DNA of 64,000 bases, taken from Marinifilum flexuosum. GTDB lineage: Bacteria > Bacteroidota > Bacteroidia > Bacteroidales > Marinifilaceae. The DNA lies in NCBI RefSeq assembly GCF_003610555.1, contig NZ_RAPQ01000008.1, positions 798,490 to 862,489 on the forward strand, written 5' to 3'. The first letter of the stretch is position 1; each line of letters starts with the position of its first letter. The position numbers were made by a program, and so were the translations under genes. This document shows positions 45,728 through 54,205 of the stretch, in pieces. The notes beneath the pieces are model-generated. The model was not told where the DNA came from and did not search any database. It saw only the letters and a program-made list of their open reading frames with translations.

Positions 45728-47725
45728 ATGAAGCAAAAAATTCTCACCTTACTTCTGGGAATACTCCTTACCAGTTTCTTAAACACACATGCACAGATTC
45801 TAGAAACTGTTTCCTGGGAATTTACTACCGAAAAATTAAGTGATACAGAATTAAACCTTGTCTTTAAAGCACAAATAGATAAGGAATGGCATTTGTATTC
45901 GCAAAATTTTGAAGATGGAGGACCCGTTCGACTAAGTTTTACTTTTGAGGGATCGAAAAATTATGAACGCATTGGTGAAGTAGAAGAAATTACCAAAGCC
46001 AAAAAAACTTTCGACGAAATATTCGAAATGGATATCGAATATTTTGAGTATGAAGCAATCTTAAAACAAAAAATCAAGGTTTTATCCAATGCTGCATTTA
46101 CGATTGCCGGCGAAATGGAATATCAAACTTGTAGAGAAGGAGAGTGTGTGTTATTTACTCCTGATTTCGAGTTTGCCATTAACGAGGGGAACACAGTATT
46201 AAATCAAGTTGATGAAATACCTGTAAAAGCTGAAAAGGAAAAAATTAATGCAATGAAAAATCCTAGAAAGGAATATGCTTCCTTGTGGTCATTGTTTTTT
46301 ATTGCTTTTACCTTTGGTTTGATTGCTTTGCTTACTCCCTGTGTGTTTCCAATGATTCCTATGACAGTTTCATTTTTTATGCACAGTTCGGAGAACAGAA
46401 AGAAAGCCATTTTTAATGCAATATTTTATGGCGTTTCAATTATAGGTATTTATACGATCATTGGAACTATTGTAGCCATTACTTTGGGTGCTGATTTTGC
46501 CAATTGGTTGAGTACACACTGGATTCCTAATGTCATCTTCTTTGCCATTTTCTTTGTGTTTGCTTTTTCATTCTTTGGAATGTTCGAAATTACAATGCCA
46601 TCATGGTTGGTAAATAAATCGGTAGCAAAAGAGGACCAGGGAGGATTTGCAGGATCATTCTTTATGGCATTTACACTTGTACTGGTCTCATTTTCTTGTA
46701 CAGGACCTATTGTAGGTTCTATTTTGGTACAATCGGCAGGTGGCGAGATTTTAGAGCCAATTGTTGGGATGTTTGGATTCTCGTTGGCATTTGCACTGCC
46801 ATTTACACTTTTTGCCATTTTCCCTTCTTGGCTAAGCAATCTTCCTAAATCTGGTGGATGGCTGAATTCGGTTAAGGTGGTTTTAGGTTTTTTAGAGCTA
46901 GCTTTAGGACTAAAATTTTTAAGTATTGCTGATCAAACTTACCATTGGGGAATTTTGGATAGAGAAGTTTATCTGGGAATCTGGATTGTAATTTTTACTT
47001 TAATGGGATTCTACCTTTTGGGTAAATTAAAGTTCAGTCACGATAGTGATTTAAAGTACATATCGGTACCAAGATTGATGCTGGCAATTTGTTCATTTTC
47101 ATTTGTAGTGTACATGATTCCAGGAATGTTTGGAGCTCCTTTAAAGGCGATTTCAGGTTATTTGCCTCCACAAACTACACAAGATTTTGATATTTCTGCC
47201 ATAGTACGTGATCAATCGGGTGCTGGTTTTAAAGATGCCAAAAGTGAGATTTGTGAAACACCAAAGTACGCTGATAAATTACACTTACCACATGGCTTGC
47301 AAGGTTATTTCGATTTTGAGCAGGGGTTAGCTTGTGCCAAGGAGCAAAATAAGCCTATTTTCATCGATTTTACAGGACACGGATGTGTAAACTGTAGAGA
47401 AATGGAAGCCAACGTTTGGTCTGATGCCAGAGTGCAAAAAGTGCTTCGTGAAGATTATGTGATTATTGCACTTTATGTAGATGACAAGCAGAAACTACCA
47501 GAAGAAGACTGGATAACTTCCACCTACGATGGTAAAGTAAAAAAGACATTGGGAAAGAAATACGCCGATTTTCAGATTACCAGATTTGGTGTAAATGCTC
47601 AACCATATTATGTACTTTTAGATCATGAGGAGAATACATTGGTTGAACCAAGAGCATATGATCTGAATGCAGACAGATTCCTTGAGTTCCTGGAGAGCGG
47701 AAAGAAAGAGTTTGCCAAAAGATAA
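45728..47725 (+). CDS. dsbD: Thiol:disulfide interchange protein DsbD
   Basis: 665 residues from the ATG at 45728, which gives a normal signal peptide (MKQKILTLLLGILLTSF); the ATG at 45701 is less likely. The periplasmic N-terminal domain has a CREGEC pair, the membrane domain has its cysteines in LLTPCVFPMIPMTVS and VSFSCTGPIVGS over about eight helices, and the C-terminal thioredoxin domain has CVNC (FTGHGCVNCREME). It carries electrons from cytoplasmic thioredoxin to periplasmic proteins. Terminator downstream. Confidence 0.94.
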   Translation: MKQKILTLLLGILLTSFLNTHAQILETVSWEFTTEKLSDTELNLVFKAQIDKEWHLYSQNFEDGGPVRLSFTFEGSKNYERIGEVEEITKAKKTFDEIFEMDIEYFEYEAILKQKIKVLSNAAFTIAGEMEYQTCREGECVLFTPDFEFAINEGNTVLNQVDEIPVKAEKEKINAMKNPRKEYASLWSLFFIAFTFGLIALLTPCVFPMIPMTVSFFMHSSENRKKAIFNAIFYGVSIIGIYTIIGTIVAITLGADFANWLSTHWIPNVIFFAIFFVFAFSFFGMFEITMPSWLVNKSVAKEDQGGFAGSFFMAFTLVLVSFSCTGPIVGSILVQSAGGEILEPIVGMFGFSLAFALPFTLFAIFPSWLSNLPKSGGWLNSVKVVLGFLELALGLKFLSIADQTYHWGILDREVYLGIWIVIFTLMGFYLLGKLKFSHDSDLKYISVPRLMLAICSFSFVVYMIPGMFGAPLKAISGYLPPQTTQDFDISAIVRDQSGAGFKDAKSEICETPKYADKLHLPHGLQGYFDFEQGLACAKEQNKPIFIDFTGHGCVNCREMEANVWSDARVQKVLREDYVIIALYVDDKQKLPEEDWITSTYDGKVKKTLGKKYADFQITRFGVNAQPYYVLLDHEENTLVEPRAYDLNADRFLEFLESGKKEFAKR

Positions 47726-47745
47726 AATAAGAATAAATGATAAAG

Positions 47746-47777
47746 AACCGGAGCATCAATGTGTTCCGGTTTTTATT
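47746..47777 (+). terminator. Terminator after dsbD
   Basis: AACCGGA and TCCGGTT form the stem around a 12-nt loop, followed by TTTATTT. It begins 20 nt after the dsbD stop and overlaps the rejected 5' extension of the next reading frame. Confidence 0.8.
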
Positions 47778-47835
47778 TGCCTGATATTTATAATCATTAT
47801 AAGTTTCAACTGTTTTCTTCTTCCAAAAGAATTCC

Positions 47836-47843
47836 TATTTTTG
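47836..47843 (+). promoter_or_regulatory. -7 element upstream of the FAD oxidoreductase gene
   Basis: TATTTTTG, a perfect TAnnTTTG match located inside the possible upstream extension of the reading frame. It supports a translation start at 47903, or at the ATG 47864, rather than at 47759. Confidence 0.4.
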
Positions 47844-47902
47844 AAAGTTTGCCTTTCGAAAAAATGGTAAGCCGCTTTAATCTTTTAAAATTTAAATTAC
47901 GT

Positions 47903-49294
47903 ATGGAAAAATACGATGTGATTATTGTCGGAGCCGGTCCAGCCGGTATTTTTTGTGCTTACGAATTAGTAAAAAATCGAGACGACTTAAAAATCTTAAT
48001 CCTTGAAAAGGGTAGAGGAATGGACAAAAGATCTTGTCCGAAACACACCAATGGAGGAACTTGTGTACATTGTAAACCTTGTAGTATTACTACTGGTTGG
48101 GCAGGAGCAGGTGCATTCTCTGATGGAAAATTGTCTTTATCGCACGAAGTGGGTGGAACTCTTCCGGAATATTTGGGAGTTGAAGAAACCATTGATTTAA
48201 TTGCTTATACCGATGGTATTTATCTGGAATTTGGTGCAGCTACCGATATCCACGGTGAAAAATTAACTCCTGCAATGGAGAATATTCGTCGCAAAGCCAT
48301 TGAATCGAATTTGAAATTGGTTCATTGTCCGGTTCGTCATTTGGGAACCGAGAAAGCTCAGGATTTGTACAGACGTTTGTACGAGTATGTAACATCAAAG
48401 GGAGTTGAGGTACAGTTTAATTGTGCTGTGGAAAGCTTGATTCTTGATGGTGATAAAATACAGGGAGTTAGGAACGGAAAAGGAAGCTATTATGGTGATT
48501 TGGTAATGGTTTCGGTTGGTAGAGATGGTGCTGATTGGCTAATGAAAGAGTGTAGCAAAGAAAGTATTTCTACCGAAGTAGGTGTTGTTGATATAGGTGT
48601 GCGTGTTGAATGTAGAAATGAAATCATGCAGGATATCAACGAGAACTTTTACGAAGCTAAATTAATTCACTACACCCAAACTTTTGACGATAAGGTAAGA
48701 ACTTTTTGTAGTAACCCTGGAGGATTTGTTTCTTCGGAGTATTATGATGGTGATTTGGCAGTTGTAAATGGCCATAGTTACAAAGATCTGAAGAGTGATA
48801 ATACAAATTTTGCTTTGTTGGTATCGCAAAAGTTTACCGAACCTTTTAAAGCTCCAATTGAATATGGTAAACATGTTGCCAGGTTGGCAAACATGCTAAC
48901 CAATAACCAAATTTTGGTTCAACGATTTGGTGATTTGGTTCGCGGTCGCAGAACTACTTCAAAGAGATTGTACAGAAACAATATCATTCCAACTTTGAAA
49001 GATGCAGTTCCAGGTGATTTGAGTTTGGTTTTACCGCACCGTATTCTAAAAGATATTGAAGAAATGATTTATGCTTTGGATAAGGTAACACCAGGTTTGG
49101 CTTCTGATGAAACTTTATTGTATGGTGTAGAAGTGAAATTCTATAGCAATATCACAAAAGTGGACGAAAGCTTCCAATCGACATCGGTTAAGAATCTTTA
49201 CCTGGGTGGCGATGGAGCCGGTATTACACGTGGTTTAATGCAAGCTTCGGTTAATGGAGTGGTAATTGCAAGAGAATTGCTTAAACAGCTTTAA
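47903..49294 (+). CDS. FAD-dependent oxidoreductase (COG2509-type)
   Basis: 463 residues from the ATG at 47903 (MEKYDVIIVGAGPAGIFCA), which puts the Rossmann GxGxxG motif at the usual distance from the N-terminus; longer starts add sequence unlike the family. A cysteine-rich loop (CPKHTNGGTCVHCKPCS) follows, then GWAGAGAFSDGKLSLS. The end has YLGGDGAGITRGLMQASVNG. These uncharacterised flavoproteins are related to BaiN/YhiN-like and geranylgeranyl-reductase-like enzymes. Substrate unknown. Confidence 0.85.
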   Translation: MEKYDVIIVGAGPAGIFCAYELVKNRDDLKILILEKGRGMDKRSCPKHTNGGTCVHCKPCSITTGWAGAGAFSDGKLSLSHEVGGTLPEYLGVEETIDLIAYTDGIYLEFGAATDIHGEKLTPAMENIRRKAIESNLKLVHCPVRHLGTEKAQDLYRRLYEYVTSKGVEVQFNCAVESLILDGDKIQGVRNGKGSYYGDLVMVSVGRDGADWLMKECSKESISTEVGVVDIGVRVECRNEIMQDINENFYEAKLIHYTQTFDDKVRTFCSNPGGFVSSEYYDGDLAVVNGHSYKDLKSDNTNFALLVSQKFTEPFKAPIEYGKHVARLANMLTNNQILVQRFGDLVRGRRTTSKRLYRNNIIPTLKDAVPGDLSLVLPHRILKDIEEMIYALDKVTPGLASDETLLYGVEVKFYSNITKVDESFQSTSVKNLYLGGDGAGITRGLMQASVNGVVIARELLKQL

Positions 49295-49315
49295 AATAAA
49301 TTTAGATAGAAAACA

Positions 49316-49351
49316 AAAGCTTGGTTGCAATGGCAGCCAAGCTTTATTTTT
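49316..49351 (+). terminator. Terminator after the FAD oxidoreductase gene
   Basis: AAAGCTTGGTTGC and GCAGCCAAGCTTT form a 13-bp stem with one G-T wobble and a 4-nt loop, followed by ATTTTT. It begins 21 nt after the stop. Confidence 0.85.
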
Positions 49352-49528
49352 GGGTATTTAAATCGGTAGGAAGGTAAAAGCTGAATGTACTTCCTTTGTT
49401 TAATACACTTTCAACATATACCCAACCATCAAATCTTTTGATAATGCGCTTTACAATCACAAGTCCCAAGCCATGGCTTTTGTTTTTGGCTTTTTAGGAG
49501 TACTAAAGAGTGGAATATTAATTGATTT
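49344..49528 (-). pseudogene. Histidine kinase C-terminal remnant, frameshifted
   Basis: Minus-strand translation gives [11 protein letters not shown], then, after a frame change at an A5 run near 49491-49495, [20 protein letters not shown] followed by [22 protein letters not shown] and a stop at 49344. This is the G-box end (GLGL, GS-TF-LP) of the HATPase domain of a sensor kinase. Nothing of the kinase N-terminus remains: a stop codon precedes it and the two-CW gene lies immediately upstream. It is the residue of a deleted kinase gene. Confidence 0.8.
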
Positions 49529-49539
49529 TTAAATAAAAA

Positions 49540-49845
49540 TTAGGAATTGTCTTTTTTTACCAGTTCTTCATTCAATAAGATAAATTCCCGGCTTTCTTCT
49601 TCATTCACCATCTTAAAGAAACTGCAGTTAATACATCCTAGTAGTTTTTCTTCTATTTCACCTTGAATGCTCTTGTTGCATAAAGTGCCTTCCACAGTCC
49701 AGCAGCTTCTTCCTGCTTTCGATCCGTGATTAACACCTGTGTTTTCAAATTTTACACTTGCAGGACACACTCCCAATTCATTGGTATTGGCTCCTCCTAT
49801 TTCTCTCCCACAATTAAAGTATTCCCAACAGTTCTTTTTCTTCAT
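49540..49845 (-). CDS. Two-CW domain-type small cysteine-rich protein
   Basis: 101 residues from the ATG at 49845 (MKKKNCWEYFNCG); an ATG at 49887 would add 14. The pairs NCWEYFNCG and SCWTVEGTLC, plus GVCPAS and GCINCSFF, give eight cysteines, a pattern of two CW motifs that probably bind a metal or iron-sulfur cluster. Family function unknown to me; such proteins often lie near signalling genes. Here a histidine kinase remnant lies directly downstream, so the pair may once have been a signalling unit. Confidence 0.72.
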   Translation of the reverse strand: MKKKNCWEYFNCGREIGGANTNELGVCPASVKFENTGVNHGSKAGRSCWTVEGTLCNKSIQGEIEEKLLGCINCSFFKMVNEEESREFILLNEELVKKDNS

Positions 49846-49958
49846 CTTTTCTCGTTCTCCGCCCCTAAAATAAATAAGCTCGAACAAAATTGGATATCGA
49901 TTTGATAAAGTATACTTATTTTAGGGTAAATCAATCTAAAGCAAAAGAATTTGAAATC

Positions 49959-50918
49959 CTACTTCCAAAGATTTTTGATTTCTCTATCACTATAGGATTC
50001 AAGCTGCAATAACTCGTAAAAAGGATCGCCTTTCAGCTTTAACAAATCAGCAAAAGCAGGTTCTGTTTTTATACCAGTTTCTTTAAGCTTTACCACTTCA
50101 TTATTAAAATCGTCACCTAAAAGTTTTAAAATGCGATCTTCAATCAGCATGTGTCGATATGAATTCTGTGCTACTACAGGATATGCCGAACCAAAAATTT
50201 CGATATGGAAACCTTCATACTTGAAGTTTGCAACTACCACCCAATAGCCAGCTTTTTCTTTTTGCTCAATCTTAAAATCTTTTTGTTTTCCATAAATGGA
50301 TTCCACTACACGCTCAAAACGATCGGCATCAAAGAATCTGCAAGCAATATCTAAATCGCTTTCTTTTGTCGATATGCCTATTGGAATGGTACCGGTTAAA
50401 GTAGGGTTATATTCTGCCAAAGAATCTAAAATTCCAAGTTTGTTTAGGCAATTGTATGCTTTCACCTGAACTGGAGATCCATCTTTTAAGTAATTGATAT
50501 TTCTCCAATCTTTATTGATGTCACGAAATTGTTCAGCTAGTATTTGTTTAGTATCCTCAACTTTTGAATACTCGAAACTTTTTACTTGAGAGCAGCCAGC
50601 GATCATTGCTGAAACCTGTTTCTTACCATTCTTGCGATACAAACATATAATTGGTTTATTGATTTCGGCGGCGCGGCCAATTTCGTAACCAACTCCAAGC
50701 GAAGGGGTAGTTACTTCAGCCACCACGACATCAGCCTCCATTACCCATTTTAAATCTCGGTCATGAATTTCTTCATCAGATAAATTGGTTTCTTGAACTT
50801 TTGAGCCAATATGCTCTGTTAGCACATTGCCATATCTTTTTAGTTCATCGATAATTTGTTTGTAGATTGCAGCATCATCTTGGCCGCCACGGATCGATCC
50901 TGAGAAGTATATTTTCAT
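49959..50918 (-). CDS. DNPH1-like nucleotide N-hydrolase fused to a DUF4269 nucleotidyltransferase-like domain
   Basis: 319 residues, two domains. Residues 1-135 closely resemble DNPH1/Rcl and the nucleoside deoxyribosyltransferase fold: MKIYFSGSIRGG, VLTEHIG, Asp63 in ADVVVAEV and Glu79 in PSLGVGYEIGRA. DNPH1 cleaves the glycosidic bond of deoxynucleoside 5'-monophosphates, notably 5-hydroxymethyl-dUMP. Residues ~140-315 look like DUF4269: WRNINYLKDGSPVQ, then GTIPIGISTKESDLDIAC, which fits the nucleotidyltransferase pattern GT-x10-DxD, with Glu240 in HIEIF as the possible third carboxylate. The combination is unusual. It suggests modified-nucleotide handling or signalling, which is inference. 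Confidence 0.82.
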   Translation of the reverse strand: MKIYFSGSIRGGQDDAAIYKQIIDELKRYGNVLTEHIGSKVQETNLSDEEIHDRDLKWVMEADVVVAEVTTPSLGVGYEIGRAAEINKPIICLYRKNGKKQVSAMIAGCSQVKSFEYSKVEDTKQILAEQFRDINKDWRNINYLKDGSPVQVKAYNCLNKLGILDSLAEYNPTLTGTIPIGISTKESDLDIACRFFDADRFERVVESIYGKQKDFKIEQKEKAGYWVVVANFKYEGFHIEIFGSAYPVVAQNSYRHMLIEDRILKLLGDDFNNEVVKLKETGIKTEPAFADLLKLKGDPFYELLQLESYSDREIKNLWK

Positions 50919-51073
50919 AGTGTGTTGTTTAGATTGTTCTTTTATTTCTTTCGTGTAATTCTAATATAATTGAAATCTGTATATATTCCAATAGTTCAAT
51001 ATTTCTTAAAAATAAATTTCCCTTGTTAAAGTTCTTATTGGAGCATGATGGCTATCGAGATGAGAAAAGAACC

Positions 51074-51643
51074 TTATCTTAATTGTCTCTTTACATTTTC
51101 TGGAATCAATTTTTGTAATCCTTTGGCCTGTGGCGAATTAATATCGATATATTTCCAATTGCTGGATTTTTTACTGGCAATGGCAACCATAGATCGATGA
51201 GCCTTAATGGTAAATGAATTACTTTCTTCGTCGTACTTCACATTTTCTTTACCAAATTCTTGTTCGAATTTAGGTTGAACCAATGATGATCCTTGCGACA
51301 TTAAACCTGAAAGCCTCACTTTAACAATGCCATAGTAATGAATCTTACAATATTTCTCATTACCCGATTCAACAACATTGGAAATTTTGTTGATGGATTT
51401 AAAATCGGTAGTCATTTTAACACCCATGTTGTCCATTCCTTGCATGAGCATGATCATATTGTCCTTGCTCATCATTTCAAAAATGCGAGGATACATCATT
51501 TCAGTAACAACATCCCATTGTTTGTTGTTAAAAGCAGTAGTATAATTGATTAAATCTTTCTCGAAAGTACTCTTTAGGTTTTTCTGTGCAAATGCACTGG
51601 TTAAAAGCAGAGATAGTATTGTTATTGCAAAAAATCGTTTCAT
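51074..51643 (-). CDS. Exported hypothetical protein
   Basis: 189 residues with a signal peptide (FFAITILSLLLTSAFAQ). The mature part (YTTAFNNKQWDVVTEMMYPR) is like a small alpha+beta NTF2/SnoaL-type domain, with charged helices and a WKYIDINSPQAKGLQKLIP end. I do not recognise a named family. It lies alone between the DNPH1 fusion and the S41 peptidase. Confidence 0.65.
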   Translation of the reverse strand: MKRFFAITILSLLLTSAFAQKNLKSTFEKDLINYTTAFNNKQWDVVTEMMYPRIFEMMSKDNMIMLMQGMDNMGVKMTTDFKSINKISNVVESGNEKYCKIHYYGIVKVRLSGLMSQGSSLVQPKFEQEFGKENVKYDEESNSFTIKAHRSMVAIASKKSSNWKYIDINSPQAKGLQKLIPENVKRQLR

Positions 51644-51983
51644 GTTGTTGTGTTTTAATTCGCTTGAATATAATAAAAAGGAGCGTGCAGCGGGACTTAA
51701 AAGATGTTAAAACTGCTAATTTAGAAGAGAAAGTTTTGTCAATATATATGAACTTGTTGAGGCTTGGTCAGTAGATTTTTTTTTTATTCATATGAATGGA
51801 TTTACACAAGATTGGAAACATTCATTCTTGCTATTTACAGGTTTATTCATCCTATAGAACAATTATTACCGTGTCAAATAAGCATTAAGTTTGTAGAGAT
51901 AACATATTTACAATGAAAAATATTTTGTTTATAGTTGATTGTGTGTAAATTCACAAGATAAATCAGAATAAATAAAGTAAAAG
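51644..51983. other. 340-bp divergent intergenic region
   Basis: Between the exported hypothetical (minus) and the S41 peptidase (plus). Very AT-rich. A short open frame at 51586-51774 overlaps the signal peptide of the minus gene and is a shadow. The minus strand has a TTGACA-like hexamer upstream of the hypothetical, but no clear -7 element on either strand. Nothing else recognised. Confidence 0.5.
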
Positions 51984-53498
51984 ATGATTTTAAAGCGGAT
52001 TGTAAATTTTGTAAAGATTTTAGGATTATTGTCATTTGGTATAATGATCTTTTATTTGATCTCATGGTCGTGTACTGTTTCTCCAGCAAAAAGTGCATAT
52101 CGTTACCATAAAATTGATCCAAATTCTTTAATAAGCAAGGAAAAAGCTCTAAAGGATTTGCAAAACTATTATCATGCTATTAGAACAGCCCATCCACAAC
52201 CATATCGTTATACAAGTGATACTGAATTTAGAATTGCAAAAGATTCTCTTGCTAAAATAATTAATACTCATTCAGGCGATAGTTTAAAAAAGGTTGAATT
52301 GTACTTTTTACTGCGCAGCTTGGCTGCTAAAACGAAAGATAGTCATACCATTATATTCATGGTAGAAAACGAGCCAATCAGTTATTTTCCGTATGGGGTA
52401 AAAATTTTTAACAATCGCTTATATGTTGTGGGAAATGATTCAACAAGTAGGCCATTGCCAATTGGAAGTGAGATATTATCGATTAATGATATTGCTTGTG
52501 ACAAGATTTTAAGCACGTTATCGAATTTTGAGAGTACGGCGTTGGAACATACTAAAAACAATAAAATTGCAAAGAACTTTTCGTTCTACCTATACTATTA
52601 TTATCAGATAAAGGATTCGGTAAAGTTAGAAGTAAAATCAAATGGTGTAAAAAGTAATTTTAAGGTTAATTTAATGGATAGGAATCCTGATTTTCAAACT
52701 AAAAACCGAATAAAACCCAAATATCAGTTTTATCAATTAGGTGTTAATGGAGATTCTATTCCCGTAATTGATTTAAATGATTTTTCAGACATTGATATGG
52801 ATCGTTTTAAAAAGGAAGTAGATTTATTTTTCGAAAGTCACTATTCCAAAGATTACTTAATAATTGATTTGCGAGATAATGGAGGAGGAAGTGAAAAATA
52901 TGGTCGTTATGTGTTGGGATATCTTACCAATAAAAGAATGAAAACTTATGAGAATTATATTTGGAAAATGAGTGAAGTGGCAAGATGGCAGATTAACCAA
53001 AAAAAGAATAGAAGTTTTTATAACATGAAAGTTCCTTCTGTTTTATGGAAATTCCCAATTCACAAGCTTCATGAATATGGAAACTATATTGAAGATAAAC
53101 TAAGCATGAATAATGGTGAACTAAGAAATTCAGGACCATCTTATTTTGATCCTCAAAAAGTGTCATATCCATTTAGAGGTGGTGTTTTAATGCTTATCAA
53201 TCATGAAACGGCATCAGCTGCCCAGGATGTAGCAGCAATTTTTAAGAGAAATCAATTGGGAGTATTAATAGGTAGCGAAACAAAAAATAGCATGTCGTTT
53301 GGCGGAAATATATGGGTTGATTTGGAACTTGAAAATTCTGGAATAAGATATTATATGCCGATGACTTATGGCGTGATTGACTTGTCGGATTCTATAAGCG
53401 GAGTTCGACCAGATATAAATGTGCATTACTCCTTTAAAGAATACAGCGGCAATATTGATAAAGAGATGAAAAAGGCAATAGAGCTTATAGAGAATTAA
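51984..53498 (+). CDS. S41 family peptidase, membrane-anchored or exported
   Basis: 504 residues. One N-terminal hydrophobic helix (LGLLSFGIMIFYLISWSC), possibly an uncleaved anchor; the SWSC could be a lipobox. A helical segment with LLRSLAAKTKDSHT, a PDZ-like stretch (PYGVKIFNNRLYVVGNDS, LPIGSEILSIND) and a C-terminal peptidase core: LIIDLRDNGGGSEKYG, and the serine in NHETASAAQDVA. The nearby Lys in GSETKNSMSFGG is a candidate partner. S41 proteins cut C-terminal or misfolded peptides. The M23 gene starts 14 nt downstream. Confidence 0.85.
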   Translation: MILKRIVNFVKILGLLSFGIMIFYLISWSCTVSPAKSAYRYHKIDPNSLISKEKALKDLQNYYHAIRTAHPQPYRYTSDTEFRIAKDSLAKIINTHSGDSLKKVELYFLLRSLAAKTKDSHTIIFMVENEPISYFPYGVKIFNNRLYVVGNDSTSRPLPIGSEILSINDIACDKILSTLSNFESTALEHTKNNKIAKNFSFYLYYYYQIKDSVKLEVKSNGVKSNFKVNLMDRNPDFQTKNRIKPKYQFYQLGVNGDSIPVIDLNDFSDIDMDRFKKEVDLFFESHYSKDYLIIDLRDNGGGSEKYGRYVLGYLTNKRMKTYENYIWKMSEVARWQINQKKNRSFYNMKVPSVLWKFPIHKLHEYGNYIEDKLSMNNGELRNSGPSYFDPQKVSYPFRGGVLMLINHETASAAQDVAAIFKRNQLGVLIGSETKNSMSFGGNIWVDLELENSGIRYYMPMTYGVIDLSDSISGVRPDINVHYSFKEYSGNIDKEMKKAIELIEN

Positions 53499-53512
53499 AA
53501 AATACTGAATTC

Positions 53513-54121
53513 ATGATGTTAGGAAATATTGTTTTATTGATGTTTACTTTGGTTATTGGAAGCGTAATGGAATATAGCCTTCCAATTAGATCTGAAGATG
53601 TGAAATTAGTTGAGCAACTAGAGTTAACGCAGATAGGAGAATTTGGTGTAATAAGAAAATCCAGACCTAAAGTTCCGGCACATTATCACACAGGAATAGA
53701 TATTAAAAGGCCAAGCAAGAATTATATTGATGAGCCTATATTTCCAATTTGTGAAGGTGTTGTGCTTAGTAAACGAGAAGATGGACCATATGCTCAAATC
53801 ATTATTGAACATGATTCGTATGATGGAAAGTTTTGGACAGTTTATGAGCATATTGCAGGAATAGATGTTGGCTTGTTTGATGAGGTGAATCCAAAGAGGC
53901 CAATTGCCAGATTTATGAATAAAGAAGAGTTAGAACGATATGGTTGGCATTTTGATCATGTTCATTTCGAGGTACTAAAAGTAAGGCCAATAAAGTTGGA
54001 GGGGAGTAATTCAAAGCCAAATAGATTGTATGCTTCCTACTCTTTGGTATGTTACACAAAGGAAGATTTGTATAAATACTTCTATGATCCAGTTGTATTT
54101 TTGCAAAGACATGTAAATTGA
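53513..54121 (+). CDS. M23-type (LytM) metallopeptidase-like protein
   Basis: 202 residues with an N-terminal hydrophobic segment (GNIVLLMFTLVIGSVM). The LytM zinc ligands are visible: His and Asp in HYHTGIDI and the HxH of FDHVHFEV, with VYEHIAG as the usual strand between. M23 enzymes cut peptidoglycan cross-bridges. The C-terminal part (KPNRLYASYSLVCYTKEDLYKYFYDP shortened) is family-atypical. It is an operon partner of the S41 peptidase, spaced 14 nt, and closed by a perfect terminator. Confidence 0.82.
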   Translation: MMLGNIVLLMFTLVIGSVMEYSLPIRSEDVKLVEQLELTQIGEFGVIRKSRPKVPAHYHTGIDIKRPSKNYIDEPIFPICEGVVLSKREDGPYAQIIIEHDSYDGKFWTVYEHIAGIDVGLFDEVNPKRPIARFMNKEELERYGWHFDHVHFEVLKVRPIKLEGSNSKPNRLYASYSLVCYTKEDLYKYFYDPVVFLQRHVN

Positions 54122-54148
54122 AAAATTGACCGTACAATGAAGACAAGA

Positions 54149-54184
54149 AAAAACGACCAATCCCTGATGGGATTGGTCGTTTTT
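54149..54184. terminator. Bidirectional terminator
   Basis: A 16-bp perfect stem, AAAAACGACCAATCCC with GGGATTGGTCGTTTTT, and a TGAT loop. It separates the M23 gene from the convergent DUF4097-like gene and can serve both. Confidence 0.92.
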
Positions 54185-54205
54185 CTATATGTTATTTTGG
54201 CGAGT

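Noticed and set aside
47759-47902. N-terminal extension of the FAD oxidoreductase
   Set aside because: It would start inside the dsbD terminator and contain the gene's own -7 element; the Rossmann motif fits the start at 47903.
51586-51774. Open frame overlapping the signal peptide of the minus-strand hypothetical
   Set aside because: Opposite strand to a gene with a clear signal peptide; its translation has no recognisable features.
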